A DNA stretch of 64,000 nucleotides from Megascapheus bottae (GCA_024803745.1 JANJXV010000020.1:24354777-24418776); one strand, 5' to 3'. Shown: positions 1-10,334, counted from the stretch's first letter. Program-made: numbers and translations. Notes: generated from the sequence alone by a model not told the origin.

Positions 1-144
1 CTGTGAGACTTAATGGACATTCGCAAAAACTAGATTTGTTCTTTTTTTTTCCTGGATTCTAATTTTATTGTTCATTGGCAGCTGATTTTGATACTGATTG
101 CTGTACTTAATCTGCAACTCACCTATTTTTAGTTATTTCACTTT

Positions 145-163
145 TGGCCACCAGATGGCAGAA
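145..163 (+). promoter_or_regulatory. Candidate CTCF binding site
   Basis: The stretch TGGCCACCAGATGGCAGAA matches the mammalian CTCF core (CCACNAGRKGGCR) with its upstream TGG. It lies outside any recognised repeat. Binding is inferred from motif only. Confidence 0.6.
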
Positions 164-308
164 CACTGCTGTATTTGAAGTTTTCTGATGCTTGGATTCC
201 GCCCTCCTCCCCCCTCTGCCCCCCAGTAGTTTTATACAGCTGACTGTATACTTTGAGGGACAGGTGCAGTTTAGAAATTCTTTAAGCTTTATGTTTTTCT
301 AATTTGTT

Positions 309-419
309 TTGTTTAGGTTTTTGGAAACCAGTTCTCATTGTTATCTAGGTTGGCCTTCAACTCATGATCCTCCTGTCTCAGCCCTTCTAAATTCTGTCAT
401 GCACCATCATGTCCAGCCA
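309..419 (-). repeat. Old B1-like (7SL-derived) SINE fragment
   Basis: Reads in reverse as a 7SL-type monomer: blocks equivalent to 'ggttggccttcaactcatgatcctcctgtctcagcc' in broken form and a terminal 'catgtccagcc'. It is diverged and lacks a clear tail, so it is an old monomer. Confidence 0.55.
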
Positions 420-587
420 TTCATCTTATTTATTGATATCTGGATTTCTTTCTATGTGGATACTTAGGATGGATAACTAAGCCACAAATGCTACTTTTAT
501 AGAAAATACATCATTTATTGACAAGCCCTAGAAATACCTGCCCCCTTTTTAATTTAGATAATAGTATCAAGAATAATATTAAGAATC

Positions 588-800
588 CTGCCAGGAGCTC
601 ACACCTATAATTATAAACTATTCCAGGAGGTTGAGATGTGAGGACCAAAGTTCAAAGTCAATCCTGCCAGGGAAGTTCAAGAGACTCTATCTCCCGTTAA
701 CCAACAAACTTGTTGGAAGCATGATTCAAGTGGTAGAGTGTCAGGTGTGAGTGGAAAAAAACCTATTGGGCCCTGAGTTCAAGTCCTAATACTGGCACAG
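588..800 (+). repeat. B1-headed dimeric SINE
   Basis: The left arm is B1/7SL-like (ctcacacctataat...aggttgagatgtgagg). The right arm is ID-like (caagtggtagagtg...ccctgagttcaagtcc) and ends in actggcac. It is moderately diverged from the other copies here. Confidence 0.7.
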
Positions 801-939
801 AAAGGATTAAAAAATCCATATAGTGGCAAGAGCTTCAGCTCTTTTAAGTCCAAGACTCTTAAGTCAAAGATTAGAACGAAAGAAGATCAAATAAAATTCA
901 AGGGAGACATGTCAATCCAAAAAGACCCAAAAGTCTTGG

Positions 940-1256
940 GCTCATTGTGGTTGTGCATGTCTGCAATTCCAGTCCCTTGGCTGCTGGAGATCAGAGGATA
1001 ACTGTGAACAACCAGGACAAATATATTAGACCTTATGCCCCCTCTCAGAAAACATGGTGAGTATGGTGGTAATGTCCCTGTAATCCTAGCTTGGGAAGCA
1101 GAGGCAGGAGAATCATAGCCTATGTCCAATCTCAAGCAAAAGTGGGAGACTGTACCTGAAAGGTAAATGATGCAAAAAGGCTTGGGAGAGTGGATATAAT
1201 GATGAGTCTTGTGTAGCATGAAGGAGATCCCGAGTTCAGACCCCAGTACTGCTGAA
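940..1256 (+). repeat. Old B1/ID-type SINE, probably two overlapping copies
   Basis: Two B1-like heads are visible (near 950 and 1085), and a single ID-like tail ends at gagttcagaccccagtactgc. Divergence is high, so the internal junctions are uncertain. Confidence 0.5.
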
Positions 1257-1979
1257 ACACAAACAGACCAACCAAGTCAGGAGTCTGTATGCGTGATTTA
1301 GCGAGAATACTTACTTTTTTAGGACCCATGAGCAGGCGGGAAGTTCTAGAGGGCCCAGAACTCTTTGAAATGAGGAAACATCAGATAATGCATCTGTAAC
1401 TGGTTTGCAAGACATTCACCTAAAAGTTGGCTCTTGAGGATTGAAATTGGCAGCATCAGGTTACTGAAAGGAACTTGGCACTTTCTCCCCTCCCTGCCCA
1501 TCCATCCTTTCTGCCCAGAGTGGCCACCTGAGTCCTCTTTCTGTCTCCACTCACATCCAAAAGTGTTCATCCCCTGCTGCGCACTAAGCAGTGGTCTCTG
1601 TCGCAGGACTAGCAGGTGAATGGTCATTCACTACCTCAGCCATGTCCCCTCTTAGCATCCAATCAAGGAATGAAGGTGTGGGAACCTCGACCTCACTGTC
1701 AAAGAGACATGCCCTTGGGAACGTGGGTTCTAGGTAAGGGCTGGGCAGCCAGGGGTCCATACCGTGACTGGTCTGAGTCAGGAGTAGGTTGTGCATCTGC
1801 TTATCACCCAGCTGCACGCCCAGAGCTCAGGACCACTTCCTGCCCATGGCTCTCGACTTTGCTTCAGCTTTACTTATCTCCCTGCAAGGGCTTCTGAAAG
1901 TACTATACCCTTTGCTCTTGAGTCTCAACGTTTCCATTTTTCTTGGGGCAACAGCGAAGCCATATCCTCAAACTCTGCA

Positions 1980-1981
<2 letters not shown>
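1257..1981. other. Single-copy-looking sequence, no gene seen
   Basis: No family repeat is recognised. Short open frames occur on both strands (for example 1346-1627 minus and 1616-1897 plus), but they resemble no protein and overlap one another. Confidence 0.5.

Positions 1982-2020
<39 letters not shown>
1982..2020. repeat. (TG)n microsatellite
   Basis: About 19 uninterrupted TG units, followed by a decayed tail (ttcgtgtgta). Confidence 0.95.
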
Positions 2021-2022
<2 letters not shown>

Positions 2023-2840
2023 CGTGTGTATTCTCCCTGGGGCGGTCAGCAGTCCCCATCACATTCAGGAAAGGAGAGAGGGAAGGGCTTATGATATAGC
2101 ACATCTTGTTGAGTCTCAGCTCAGGGCCAGACAATAGAAGGATGAACAAGTTGGCCTTTCTCAATAATTTGGAGTTTCTGTTGTGTTTTGAGACCCTTGA
2201 ATTGTCAAGGCCATGAAAGCGCAAAGCATTATAATTATGTATTGTCACAGCTGCCATCTGTCCGCTTCTCTGCTGACACCCAAGGCCTCTCATCCATCTC
2301 TGTGAGCATCGTGCAGATTACCACAGCTTAAGAAGAGAAATACTCCCATGCAACATTCATAAAAGATGCAACTCGGGGGACCATGCCCATGGCAGCTTAC
2401 GCCACTGAGGGTTTTGACACTGTCCTGGAGCACATGGACGTGAGGGCACACTTCAATGTGGTTCCTTTCAAAGGTGGGAATTGTTTTCCTGTAGACACGG
2501 CATCTTTATTTCCTGGCACCTTGTCTCCTCCTGTAAGACACATTGGTTATATTCCCAACATCAGAGAATTTCTTTTTCAAAAGCCTGGTTGTAAAGAATC
2601 ATAATAAAAATCTATAAGCACCAAGCCTTTGTGCATTTCACGTTTATTGAATTCCTTTTAGTAGAAAAGCAGTCTATTTTGTAGTGCTCGCTACAATGTC
2701 CATCTGCTGATAGAAGGCACTGAGTGAGGCCTGAGGAGCGGGAGGCAGATAAGGGACAGAATGGACCAAGCTGGATGGAGGTGGGGACTTTATTACTTTC
2801 CAAGTGAGTGCCACTAACTGCATCTCTATTCTTTCTTGGT

Positions 2841-2844
<4 letters not shown>
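2021..2844. other. Single-copy-looking sequence, no gene seen
   Basis: Contains a 73-codon plus-strand frame at 2383-2604 with no recognisable motif. No splice-flanked exon could be argued. Confidence 0.45.

Positions 2845-2887
<43 letters not shown>
2845..2887. repeat. (TG)n microsatellite
   Basis: About 21 uninterrupted TG units. No SINE is recognised next to this tract, unlike most microsatellites in the window. Confidence 0.95.
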
Positions 2888-2888
<1 letters not shown>

Positions 2889-3537
2889 TTCTATAGGTTG
2901 GAGTAATGTTCTGATACAGCCAAAGAGTGTCTTCTAAGTTTATTATTACTTTTTCTGAATCACCCCAGGTTAATAATCAACTAAATGAAAAAACAAAGCT
3001 ACTGGATGAGCATAGCATGGCAGCAGCTTTCTTTGGCTGCTGTTGGAGAATAACCCTTCATTTCCTCATAATCTGATTCAAAAATCCAGGTGTAGAATCA
3101 AGCTGTGAATGCCTGTCAGCTGATACCTCATGTAAGTTTTGCTTCCTTAGTGACTTCACATTAGTTGTTTTATCTTCTCTACTTCCTCCACTTCTGACCG
3201 CGGGATGGTCACCACAGGTGGGGATGGGTTTTATGGTGCCATCAAGTACTGGGACCCCAATGGTACCCTGTGCCCACCGTATCTGTCCCTGAGAAGGCCG
3301 AATATGGAGCTCTATAGGGCTCTGTACTAGGCTGGGCTGAGGGCAGGAGCTGGTGATAGGCTGGCTGGCCTGGTGGATTGGGGCTGGGTAGGAGAAGTAC
3401 TCCCCTCCAGGACATCCCATCCTTCCCTAAGACCCCCTGACACCGAGTCTGCTGATCACGATTCATCATCCTCTTTGCCTGGTCTCTTCAGGGATGAGCG
3501 GGAAGGGCCGCCTACTCTCAGTTAGCCTCACTTGCAT
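2888..3537. other. Single-copy-looking sequence, no gene seen
   Basis: Minus-strand frames at 3058-3420 and 3242-3469 overlap in different phases and show no domain. Nothing else is supported. Confidence 0.45.
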
Positions 3538-3640
3538 GGTCCCATTTTACAGGTGAAGAAAAGGACTCAGAGGTCTTTGTGAGGCCCTGCAGTTTACCCA
3601 CAGTGAAAGCAGAGTCACACTGGAGGGGATCCCAGAGGTA
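3538..3640 (-). repeat. MIR-like ancient SINE fragment
   Basis: The run cattttacaggtgaagaaa, followed by an agaggt...gcagtttaccc...agagtcacac layout, matches the reverse of the MIR core (cattttacagatgaggaaactgaggc). It is a diverged, core-only fragment. Confidence 0.5.
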
Positions 3641-4079
3641 CACGCTTCTCAATGAGAGACTTCATTCATGCCTGGGGCTTGCCTGCTGTGTGCATGGGAC
3701 TCCTCCTGGGCTGTCTCTGGGCTCCCCCTGCGGGGAGGCTGGGCCCAGGACCTTTCAGTCTCTGGGTAGGATTCTATCCATAAGCCCAGATCTGCAGGGT
3801 CCTTCAGTCTCAGAGTGACGTGTGTCATAGTGTCCTTCTGGGATATCCCTCAATTTGATATTTTGGTACAATCTGCTTTTGGTTCATTATCACTTAGGGA
3901 ATTGCCTCTTCTCAATTATGCTGACAACTTGAAAGCTCACAGCCCTAGATTTTCTGTTTAAATCTCCTGTTTAGATTTAAGAAAATTCTATAGGCACAAT
4001 AGTGCTTTTGTCTTTTGTCTTCTTCCTTTCCTACACTTGGTAGCTTTTCAGGATGTAATGTTATCTTTTTCATGGGATC
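3641..4079. other. Single-copy-looking sequence, no gene seen
   Basis: No repeat family or protein similarity is recognised. A 79-codon plus frame at 3579-3818 starts inside the MIR-like fragment and is judged a chance frame. Confidence 0.4.
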
Positions 4080-4236
4080 CCTTCCTCCCCCCCTCCCCTT
4101 CCTCCCCTTCCTCCCCTCCCTCTCTCTTTCCCTTTCCCTCCTTTTCCCTCCCTTTCCCTCCCTCCCTCCCTCCCTCCCTCCCTCCCTCCCTTCCTCCCTC
4201 CCTCCCTTCCTCCCTCCCTCCTGTTCCTCCTCTCCT
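4080..4236. repeat. Pyrimidine-rich (CCCT/CCTT)n tract
   Basis: About 155 bases of almost pure C/T on the plus strand, including a long CCCT run near 4155-4220. It immediately precedes a minus-strand ID monomer, so it probably expanded from that element's tail. It produces spurious Ser/Pro/Leu-rich frames. Confidence 0.95.
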
Positions 4237-4241
4237 TCCCT

Positions 4242-4316
4242 TTGTGTGCTAGAACTTGAATCCAGGGCCTTATTGATGGTTGGCAAGTACTCTACCTCTG
4301 AGCTACACCTCAAGCC
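4242..4316 (-). repeat. ID-like monomer SINE
   Basis: The reverse strand carries the ID/tRNA-Ala type order: an A-box-like gtagctcagaggtagagtac and a B-box region ggattcaagttc. No second arm is visible. Confidence 0.6.
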
Positions 4317-4929
4317 TTTTAGAAGTCTTGTTTTAATTGAATATTATAGACTTCGAATATATTTTTTTCTACCCATAGGACAATAGTGTTTTAACTAGGG
4401 TTACTCTTCAGCATTATATTAGTAGAATGAAACCACACATGAAATAGTACATTAGGACAATTATTCCAGAACAGTGAAACTGTTAAGAATCTTCCATTTC
4501 TCAGTGTTCCTCAGACAAGAAAGAAGATTCTACAGACAGCAGAAGTCATCTGAGCAGCCCAGTGGCTAGGAAGGAATACCAGGATGTTTCCATACCTGGA
4601 TGGACTTTGGTCAGAGGGAAATGAACCAGTGGGACACAATTAGATGCTTGGTAAGGGTTTCTTCCTTCTTGTTCCTCCACTGTGGCTATAACAAAGCAGG
4701 GCTAGCGGAGAACTGAGTGGCCCCTGTTGGGTCAGAGCTGATGAGCTGAGCCCCAGCTGAGCGCGTGTGCAGAAGTACATCCAGCTGAGATCAATGAGTC
4801 ATCAATGTGTGAGTCATGACTCCTTGTTGTTGGTTAGCACTGAGGTTTTGTGTTGGTTGCTTTATGCATATGGTTATATTATGGACTGCCTTCTGTGAAT
4901 CCTTAATTAGAGGAGGTTTGGAGGAGAAT
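4317..4929. other. Single-copy-looking sequence with AP-1-like motifs
   Basis: No gene or repeat family is recognised. Contains the AP-1-like cluster annotated at 4795-4822. Confidence 0.4.
4795..4822. promoter_or_regulatory. Paired AP-1-like sites
   Basis: TGAGTCA occurs at 4795-4801 and 4810-4816, and the second copy runs into TGACTC to form a near-palindrome. Sites 15 bases apart in repeat-free sequence suggest an enhancer motif; function is inferred. Confidence 0.4.
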
Positions 4930-5215
4930 TACGGTTAGATGAGGTCAAGAGTTGGGCTGGAGGACTAGTGCCTACAGAAGAAGTCAGAGGGCTCATCCTT
5001 ATGTTCATTCTCCAGCACTAGTGGATGCCATGTGATGATCCAGAAAGTCAGGAAGATGACCCTCGCCAGAAACCAGTCATACTGGCCATCTGACGTCGAA
5101 CTTCTAGAGCTACAGAAAGAGAATTTCTGTGGTTTAAGCCCCTTCGCCTGTGGTATTTTATTATTGCAGCACAAAGATGAATACAGGGGGCAATAGAGGA
5201 CCCTTGCTTTGGCTG
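4930..5215 (+). mobile_element. MLT1-like MaLR solo LTR fragment
   Basis: The order of landmarks matches MLT1 LTRs: agatgaggtcaag, ctcatcctta, gccatgtgatga, then cttctagagctacagaaagagaat with a downstream ctgtggtttaagcc and gtggtattttattattgcagc. It is ancient and diverged, with no internal retroviral sequence. Confidence 0.6.
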
Positions 5216-5249
5216 AGTAAAGATTAGACCCTAGAAAACTCACTTGAGT

Positions 5250-5425
5250 CTGGTGTTCTTTCTACATTTTATTTATCTTCTTAACCAAGAGTATAGAAAA
5301 TATATTAATATCTATAATATGCAACATATGAATATATAAAATATAATGTATTAGTAATACAAAACAGAACACTGTATTATATGTACTATATAACATATGT
5401 ACATAAATCTAAATCTATATAAAAA
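5250..5425. repeat. AT-rich low-complexity sequence
   Basis: Very high A/T with repeated atata/taata words and no clean period. Confidence 0.6.
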
Positions 5426-5431
5426 TTCATA

Positions 5432-5532
5432 TATGAGACAGGGTCTCATTATGTAGCCCATGCAGCTTCAAATTCTCAATTTTCCTGCTTCAACTTCCTG
5501 GGATTATAGTCGTGAATTACTATGCCCAGTCT
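5432..5532 (-). repeat. B1-like (7SL-derived) SINE
   Basis: Reverse-strand 7SL-type monomer. The plus strand shows gagacagggtctcattatgt, agcccatgcagcttcaaa, and cctgggattatag before a terminal atgcccagtct. Confidence 0.75.
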
Positions 5533-5957
5533 CCCTTAGTCTTTTTTTATGCATGCGTGTATGAATGTTTGCAATTTCTCTCTTCATTCCTTTCATGTCT
5601 TTCTAGTGCCCTCTGCTTGTTTATGTTCTCTAGGCTAAGGCTGGTGCTGGTCACATAAGCCTGCCATTTGTATTCAGGGACTTCCGAGCATTTCTCTTAT
5701 TGCCTTCTAAACTGCTAGCTATCTCATTTTCAACTCAGAGCTGTATTTATTCTCTTAGCCCATTTCAAATGATATCTTGATAGAAAGAAAGAGGAGGAGC
5801 TTGAGATATAATCACAGTTCAGGCTTGATATCCCTTTTTCTGAAATGCCCAGTCTCTGAAGTGTTTTAGATTTGGGATTTTTATTTTTTGGTTCTCAAAT
5901 ATTTGAATAGACTTTACGAACTGAACAGTCAAAAAATTCAAGATCTGTAATAGTTTG
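5533..5957. other. Single-copy-looking sequence, no gene seen
   Basis: No gene, RNA or repeat family is recognised. Confidence 0.4.
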
Positions 5958-5970
5958 AAATTTGACTTTT

Positions 5971-6181
5971 TCTTTCTTTCTTTCTTTTTTTTTTGGCCAG
6001 TCCTGGGCTTGAACTCAGGGCCTGAGCACTGTCCTTGCACTTTCTCAATGCTAGAGCTCTACCACTTGAGCCTCAGCACCACTTCTGGCTTTTTTCTATG
6101 TATGTGGTACTAAGGAATCAAACCCAGGTCTTTGTGCATGCTAGGCAAGTACTCTACCACTAGGCCAAACTCCTGGCCCCC
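5971..6181 (-). mobile_element. IDL-Geo-type dimeric SINE
   Basis: In reverse it starts ggccaggagtttggcctagt (tRNA-type A box), has a B box ggtttgattcc, a linker catacatagaaaaaag, and a second arm ending ccaggactgg before an A-rich tail (TTTC-expanded on the plus strand). It is flanked by aaatttgacttttt at 5958 and aaatctgacttttt at 6182, a near-perfect target duplication. Confidence 0.85.
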
Positions 6182-6195
6182 AAATCTGACTTTTT

Positions 6196-6388
6196 TTTTT
6201 TTTGCCAGTCCTGGGCTTGAGCTCAGGGCCTGAGCACTGCCCTTGGACTTTCTCAAGGCTAGAGCTCTACCACTTGAGCCTCAGCACCGCTTCCGACTTT
6301 TTTCTATGTATGTGGTACCGAGGAATTGAACCCGGGTCTTCAGGCACGCTAGGCAAGCACTTTAACCAATAGGCCAAACTCCCGGCCT
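6196..6388 (-). mobile_element. IDL-Geo-type dimeric SINE, second copy at the same target
   Basis: Full-length and same orientation as the copy just upstream. It is flanked by identical aaatctgacttttt at 6182-6195 and 6389-6402. Both arms and both tRNA-type boxes are recognisable, so it is a separate retroposition into the same A/T-rich target. Confidence 0.87.
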
Positions 6389-6403
6389 AAATCTGACTTT
6401 TTT

Positions 6404-6729
6404 ATACTCAGAAAGTTTCAGATTTGGGAGCATTTCAGATTTAGGATATTTGGATTAGGAATAATGACCGTGTATTTTTTTTCACTTGTTTTCTGTTGTT
6501 TGTTGCCAGTGGGTAGAGGCTGGAGAGCTCTTGGAGCTAGAGACCAGACTGAAACCTCTAGCCAGTCTGTTCAGGTTCTTGTCACCATCAAAGAAAGAAA
6601 TGAGAAAAGACAGAGTGAAGAAGTATACTGAGAGTGAAAATTACTCAAGGAGTGATGATGGGCTTCTTAAGACAGAATCACTTTGCCAGGGATCTTGAGC
6701 AAAGTTCAAAGGAGGGGAGGATTACTCAT
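6404..6729. other. Short single-copy stretch
   Basis: A 70-codon plus frame lies at 6486-6698 with no recognisable domain. No other feature is supported. Confidence 0.4.
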
Positions 6730-6887
6730 TGTAAGAAATGAGAGGTGAGGGACCAATACACACTCAAGGCTTTATTGGGAGACAGTTCTGAGGCTGCTCT
6801 CAGCAGGAATGGAGGCAGCTGTAGTGGACAGGTGTGAGTGGAATTTAAATACAGTTTTAGGGGGCAGTCATGCGGTCATATGGGTCA

Positions 6888-7004
6888 CATTTTGTGGACC
6901 ATGAGAATCTGGGGGTAGAGTCAGTTCTGAGAAGGTGTTATGAAAGTGTTATGTGGGCCACAGGAATTGGGAGGAGAGTCTCCTTCTGAGAAGGAGTGTA
7001 ACAA
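6888..7004. repeat. Diverged direct repeat in the LTR U3 region
   Basis: Two blocks of about 55-60 bases share the order gtgg(a/g)cca...gagaat/ggaatt...agagtc...ttctgagaagg. Tandem U3 blocks of this kind are typical retroviral enhancer repeats. Confidence 0.5.
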
Positions 7005-7088
7005 GACAGTTGCAACTGAGGCAGGAATTTGTATGTCACATTGGGAAAACAATATGGCATTGGGGAAATAGAAACTGAACAGATTTTT

Positions 7089-7321
7089 TTTTTCCTGTTG
7101 GTCAGAGGGCTTGAACTCTGGGCCTGGACATTGTCCTTGAGCTCTTCAGCTCAAGGCCACTGTCCTACCCCTTGAGCCAAGCGCCACTTCCCATTTTCTA
7201 GTGGTTAACTGGAGATAAGAGTCTCATGGACTTTAGTGCCCAGGCTGGCTTTGAACCGAGATCTTCAGATCTCAGCTTCCTGAGTATCAAGGATTGCAGG
7301 CATGAGCCACCACACCTGGCG
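7089..7321 (-). repeat. B1-headed dimeric SINE inserted in the LTR
   Basis: Complete copy: poly-T (tail), ID-like arm, linker ctagtggttaactggagata, B1-like head ending ccaccacacctggc. It is bounded by identical 14-base duplications ctgaacagattttt at 7075-7088 and 7322-7335. The LTR therefore predates it. Confidence 0.9.
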
Positions 7322-7539
7322 CTGAACAGATTTTTGTAAACGGGTGAGGACTTGTTTTGCAAGCGGACTCAGACCTTAGACTCTTGAGTTAAGTAAGACA
7401 AGACAGAAAGGGAATGGGGAAGTGAGAGGATTCCAGGAATAGGTTGGGATTTTCCTGGGATAGGGTTTACTCCTGTTTTCTGTCCATTTATAGTTTTTGG
7501 ATGGACCTGGTGTTATATGGAGGTTCAGTAGTGAGATAC

Positions 7540-7990
7540 AGATAAGCTGCATTATGAGAGGTCTGGAGTCTTTATTAGAAAACCAATAACTACAGGCAGC
7601 CACATGTCCTCAGAAAACTTGCAGCCCCAAATATACTCCATACTGTTAGACAACTGAGACAAGAGAGTAGTAAAGCAAAGAAACAGCAGAAAAACAATAG
7701 CAACAAACCAAATCAGCTTGAATGGAGAGCAGAAGTGGGACACTCTGGTGTGACCTGAGACAGCCAGGAGTAAGAGGCATGGCACAAAATGGTGACTGAG
7801 CTGGTCGGGGCCTAAATAGGGTTCTGGTCAGGGGATGGAGTCACAGGGAGTGCCAGAGTCTCTCGAGTTCACAGCTTAGGACCTACAGGTCCAGTAACCT
7901 ATTATCCAAGTCCTCATTTTCTGACTTTAAGAGTTCAGGCAACCCATCACCTGGGGGCGAAACTTCAGCTTCCTCCACCATGAAGACAAG
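7540..7990 (-). mobile_element. LTR-like block with TATA-like and poly(A) signals
   Basis: Reverse strand shows ccctatttaggccccgacc, then after about 200 bases ctaataaagactccagacctc. The spacing resembles U3-R of an ERV LTR, but the ends are not resolved and the sequence is not alike to the 6730 LTR. It may be part of the same composite or unrelated unique sequence. Confidence 0.3.
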
Positions 7991-8511
7991 ATGGCATCAA
8001 TTAAACCTAAATCCCTGTCATCATCTACATTGCTGAGATGGTGCTGCTTAGTCCCAGAATCCTTATTTCACTGGCATCATATTAATAATGGGAAAAGTCA
8101 ATTGCGCAAGGTTAATGGAGATGCCATTACAATGAGGTAAGGGCAGTCAGCAGTCATCTCAGAGGGCTATGTTAGTTGCAACTGGTTTTGATTTTTGGAT
8201 TTGACTGAGTGATCATCTGATGTCCTCTACAATATAGTACTGTATTTCTATCAGCCTTTAACGTCTGTATGGGTTCTTTCTGCCTCATGGTTGTTGGGCT
8301 GTGTAAGCATATGTTTACACATATACCCACATATGTACACACATAGGTCCCTATTTAAACAGAACTAAAATTAATGCTGAAGTCTAGTAAGTGATCAGAA
8401 CATTTTTAAGCCTTGGGTTGCAGTCTATAAAGTGCAGCTCAGTCAGAGGGAGACAGCTTGCCTCTAGCACTGCAAACCAAACAGTGAAGACTCTAGGCAG
8501 TGCATCATTTT
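7991..8511. other. Single-copy-looking sequence, no gene seen
   Basis: No repeat family or coding potential is recognised. Confidence 0.4.
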
Positions 8512-8885
8512 TAGTGTTTATTAGACTTAGTGATGCCTTCCAGGAGAGTGCTTAAGGCAAACAGGGTTAGGTTTATTTGAAAGTGGAAGGAAAGCCATGA
8601 AAGAAAGTTATCTGTCAATGTGTGGAGTGGGGTCTCAAAGAAGAGTCCAATGGAGTGTTCTTCAAGAGCAGTTTTATAGTAATGGTCTCCTCCCATATCT
8701 TCTCCTCTAGGCATTGTGACAATTGCTTGATGGCTTGTGAATGTGCCACTCCAGTCCTCTTCATTGGCTGAGCAGGCCACCCAGGACATTATGGGAAAAA
8801 GAGGATGTTGAGTAGGAGCCTGAGGCTGTACAGGAACAAGAGGTGTCATGGTGGGACACATGTTATCTGCCATCTGTTATGTGGC
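8512..8885 (-). mobile_element. Possible LTR-like fragment with a 120-codon frame
   Basis: Reverse strand has actataaaactgctc, then about 130 bases on tcaaataaacctaaccctg, a TATA/poly(A) pair like that of an LTR. The open frame 8511-8873 matches no protein I recognise. The assignment is weak. Confidence 0.28.
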
Positions 8886-8890
8886 TACTT

Positions 8891-10318
8891 TTTATCTCTG
8901 TTGACCTAATAGTCTCCTTTCTCTCTCATTAGGATTCCTAAAAGGAAAGAGAACATGATCCATGAATTCTGACCAAAATCTACTGCTATATTTCTTTAAA
9001 AAAAGAATTCTATCTATAACCCACCTGAAAAAATTTAAATTCCATATTATGCTATTAGGATTATGCATCCTGTACAATCAGGGGACTGTATGATTATATT
9101 TGCATCATTATTCAATATCCTTTAAACAATGACTTCTAAAAAGGTGTGTATGTGTACTTAAAAATATTAAAATATAGTAAGTGGATTTGAAGCGTAAAGA
9201 CATGAAACATTCTGCTCACAGTCTTAAAGGCCATTTGAGATTTTTACTACTGCCGGTGCAGTTGCAAGGCAAGAAGATCAATGTGAGAATACCAGAAAAG
9301 AAAGTGGAAGGTCAAAAGCTGTTTTTAATCTGTAGAATGTATTTATCCCACCCTCTTTTCCTATAGGATTTAAGATAGTTCATTTCCTTTGCTCTTTGGA
9401 TTTTGCATAAGAAATGGCAACCCCCAAAGAAAGCAAATTGTGGAAAATAAAGGTGAGGGCAGGAATTCCTAAGGGACCGGGCAGATTTGGCACTTGTGGG
9501 TGACCTTGAACCACTCAAGGCAATTCAGACTCTCAGATGAAAGCACTTTCATCTGCCTCATGCCTTTAATTGTATCTACCTCCCACCAGCAAGGGGCGGA
9601 ATCTTCTCTGAGACTGGGTGGGTTAGGGGTCTCCTGAAAGCTTCAGAATAATGTCAACAGAAAACTCTTTCATGAATTCAGCTCACTTGAGTAAGAACTG
9701 CTGGGCTTCACCCTCCATGAACCTGACCTCAGACACAGGAGCAAGGCAGCAGCTGTTCAAGCAGAAGTATCTAAGCCTGTCCGTGAAATCTGTGCATCTC
9801 CTCAGACATGAGAAACAATACCATGAGTTAGTCACACAGGGAATCCATTAGACTTGGCAATTGAATTTCTACTTCCTTGAAATCTTTTCTTGAGGGGTTG
9901 AGGGTAGGACTATCTTCCTACTTAGCATAATAGATATGATTAGAACCCAAGGATTTTTGACTTATCCTGTAGGTGATTTTAACAATATGATTTTTTTTTA
10001 AGTCAGCCTTGTCTGAAAAGAAAACAAGTCATGAGCTTTGATCACTTATCATTTTGGAGGAGCATAGCAATGACTGAGGTTGGAGATCTATTAAATGGGG
10101 CCGCAGAAAATATGGTTATCTTCAAACAGGAAAGTACAGATTAACAAATTTCATATCCAATAATACTTATCGAGTGTTTTGCTAAACTGAAAATTCTCCC
10201 TTCTGAGCCAGTGAATGTTCAAAGCTTCACAGAATAAATCTGTATTAAATGAAAAATAAATCAATTGTCACGGTTGTATAGCCTAGAAAATTTACAGCTA
10301 AAGTAAGACAGAGCAAGC
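8891..10318. other. Long single-copy-looking sequence
   Basis: No gene or recent repeat is seen over 1.4 kb. It holds a weak CTCF-like motif at 9586-9599 (ccagcaaggggcgg) and short frames at 9181-9366 and 9651-9851 without known similarity. Confidence 0.45.
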
Positions 10319-10334
10319 ACCCCCCCCCCCCCAC
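10319..10334. repeat. Poly(C) run
   Basis: A homopolymer C tract of about 13-14 bases followed by acctt. Such tracts are prone to length error. Confidence 0.9.

Larger units (their letters stand above)
6730..7372 (-). mobile_element. ERV solo-LTR-like element interrupted by a SINE
   Basis: Read in reverse it has an enhancer-like repeated block, a TATA-type ctgtatttaaattcc, about 100 bases of leader, the poly(A) signal cccaataaagccttgagtg and an end ttcttaca with terminal CA. This order is that of a gammaretrovirus-type U3-R-U5. The plus-strand left boundary (tgtaag) at 6730 is good. The right boundary (gcggactca near 7372) is a guess, and no flanking target duplication was found. No gag, pol or env sequence was recognised next to it. 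Confidence 0.55.

Noticed and set aside
9586..9599. CTCF-like ccagcaaggggcgg
   Set aside because: Several core mismatches and no ggcgc step. Too weak to list as a site. The same holds for tcacctgggggcga at 7947-7960.
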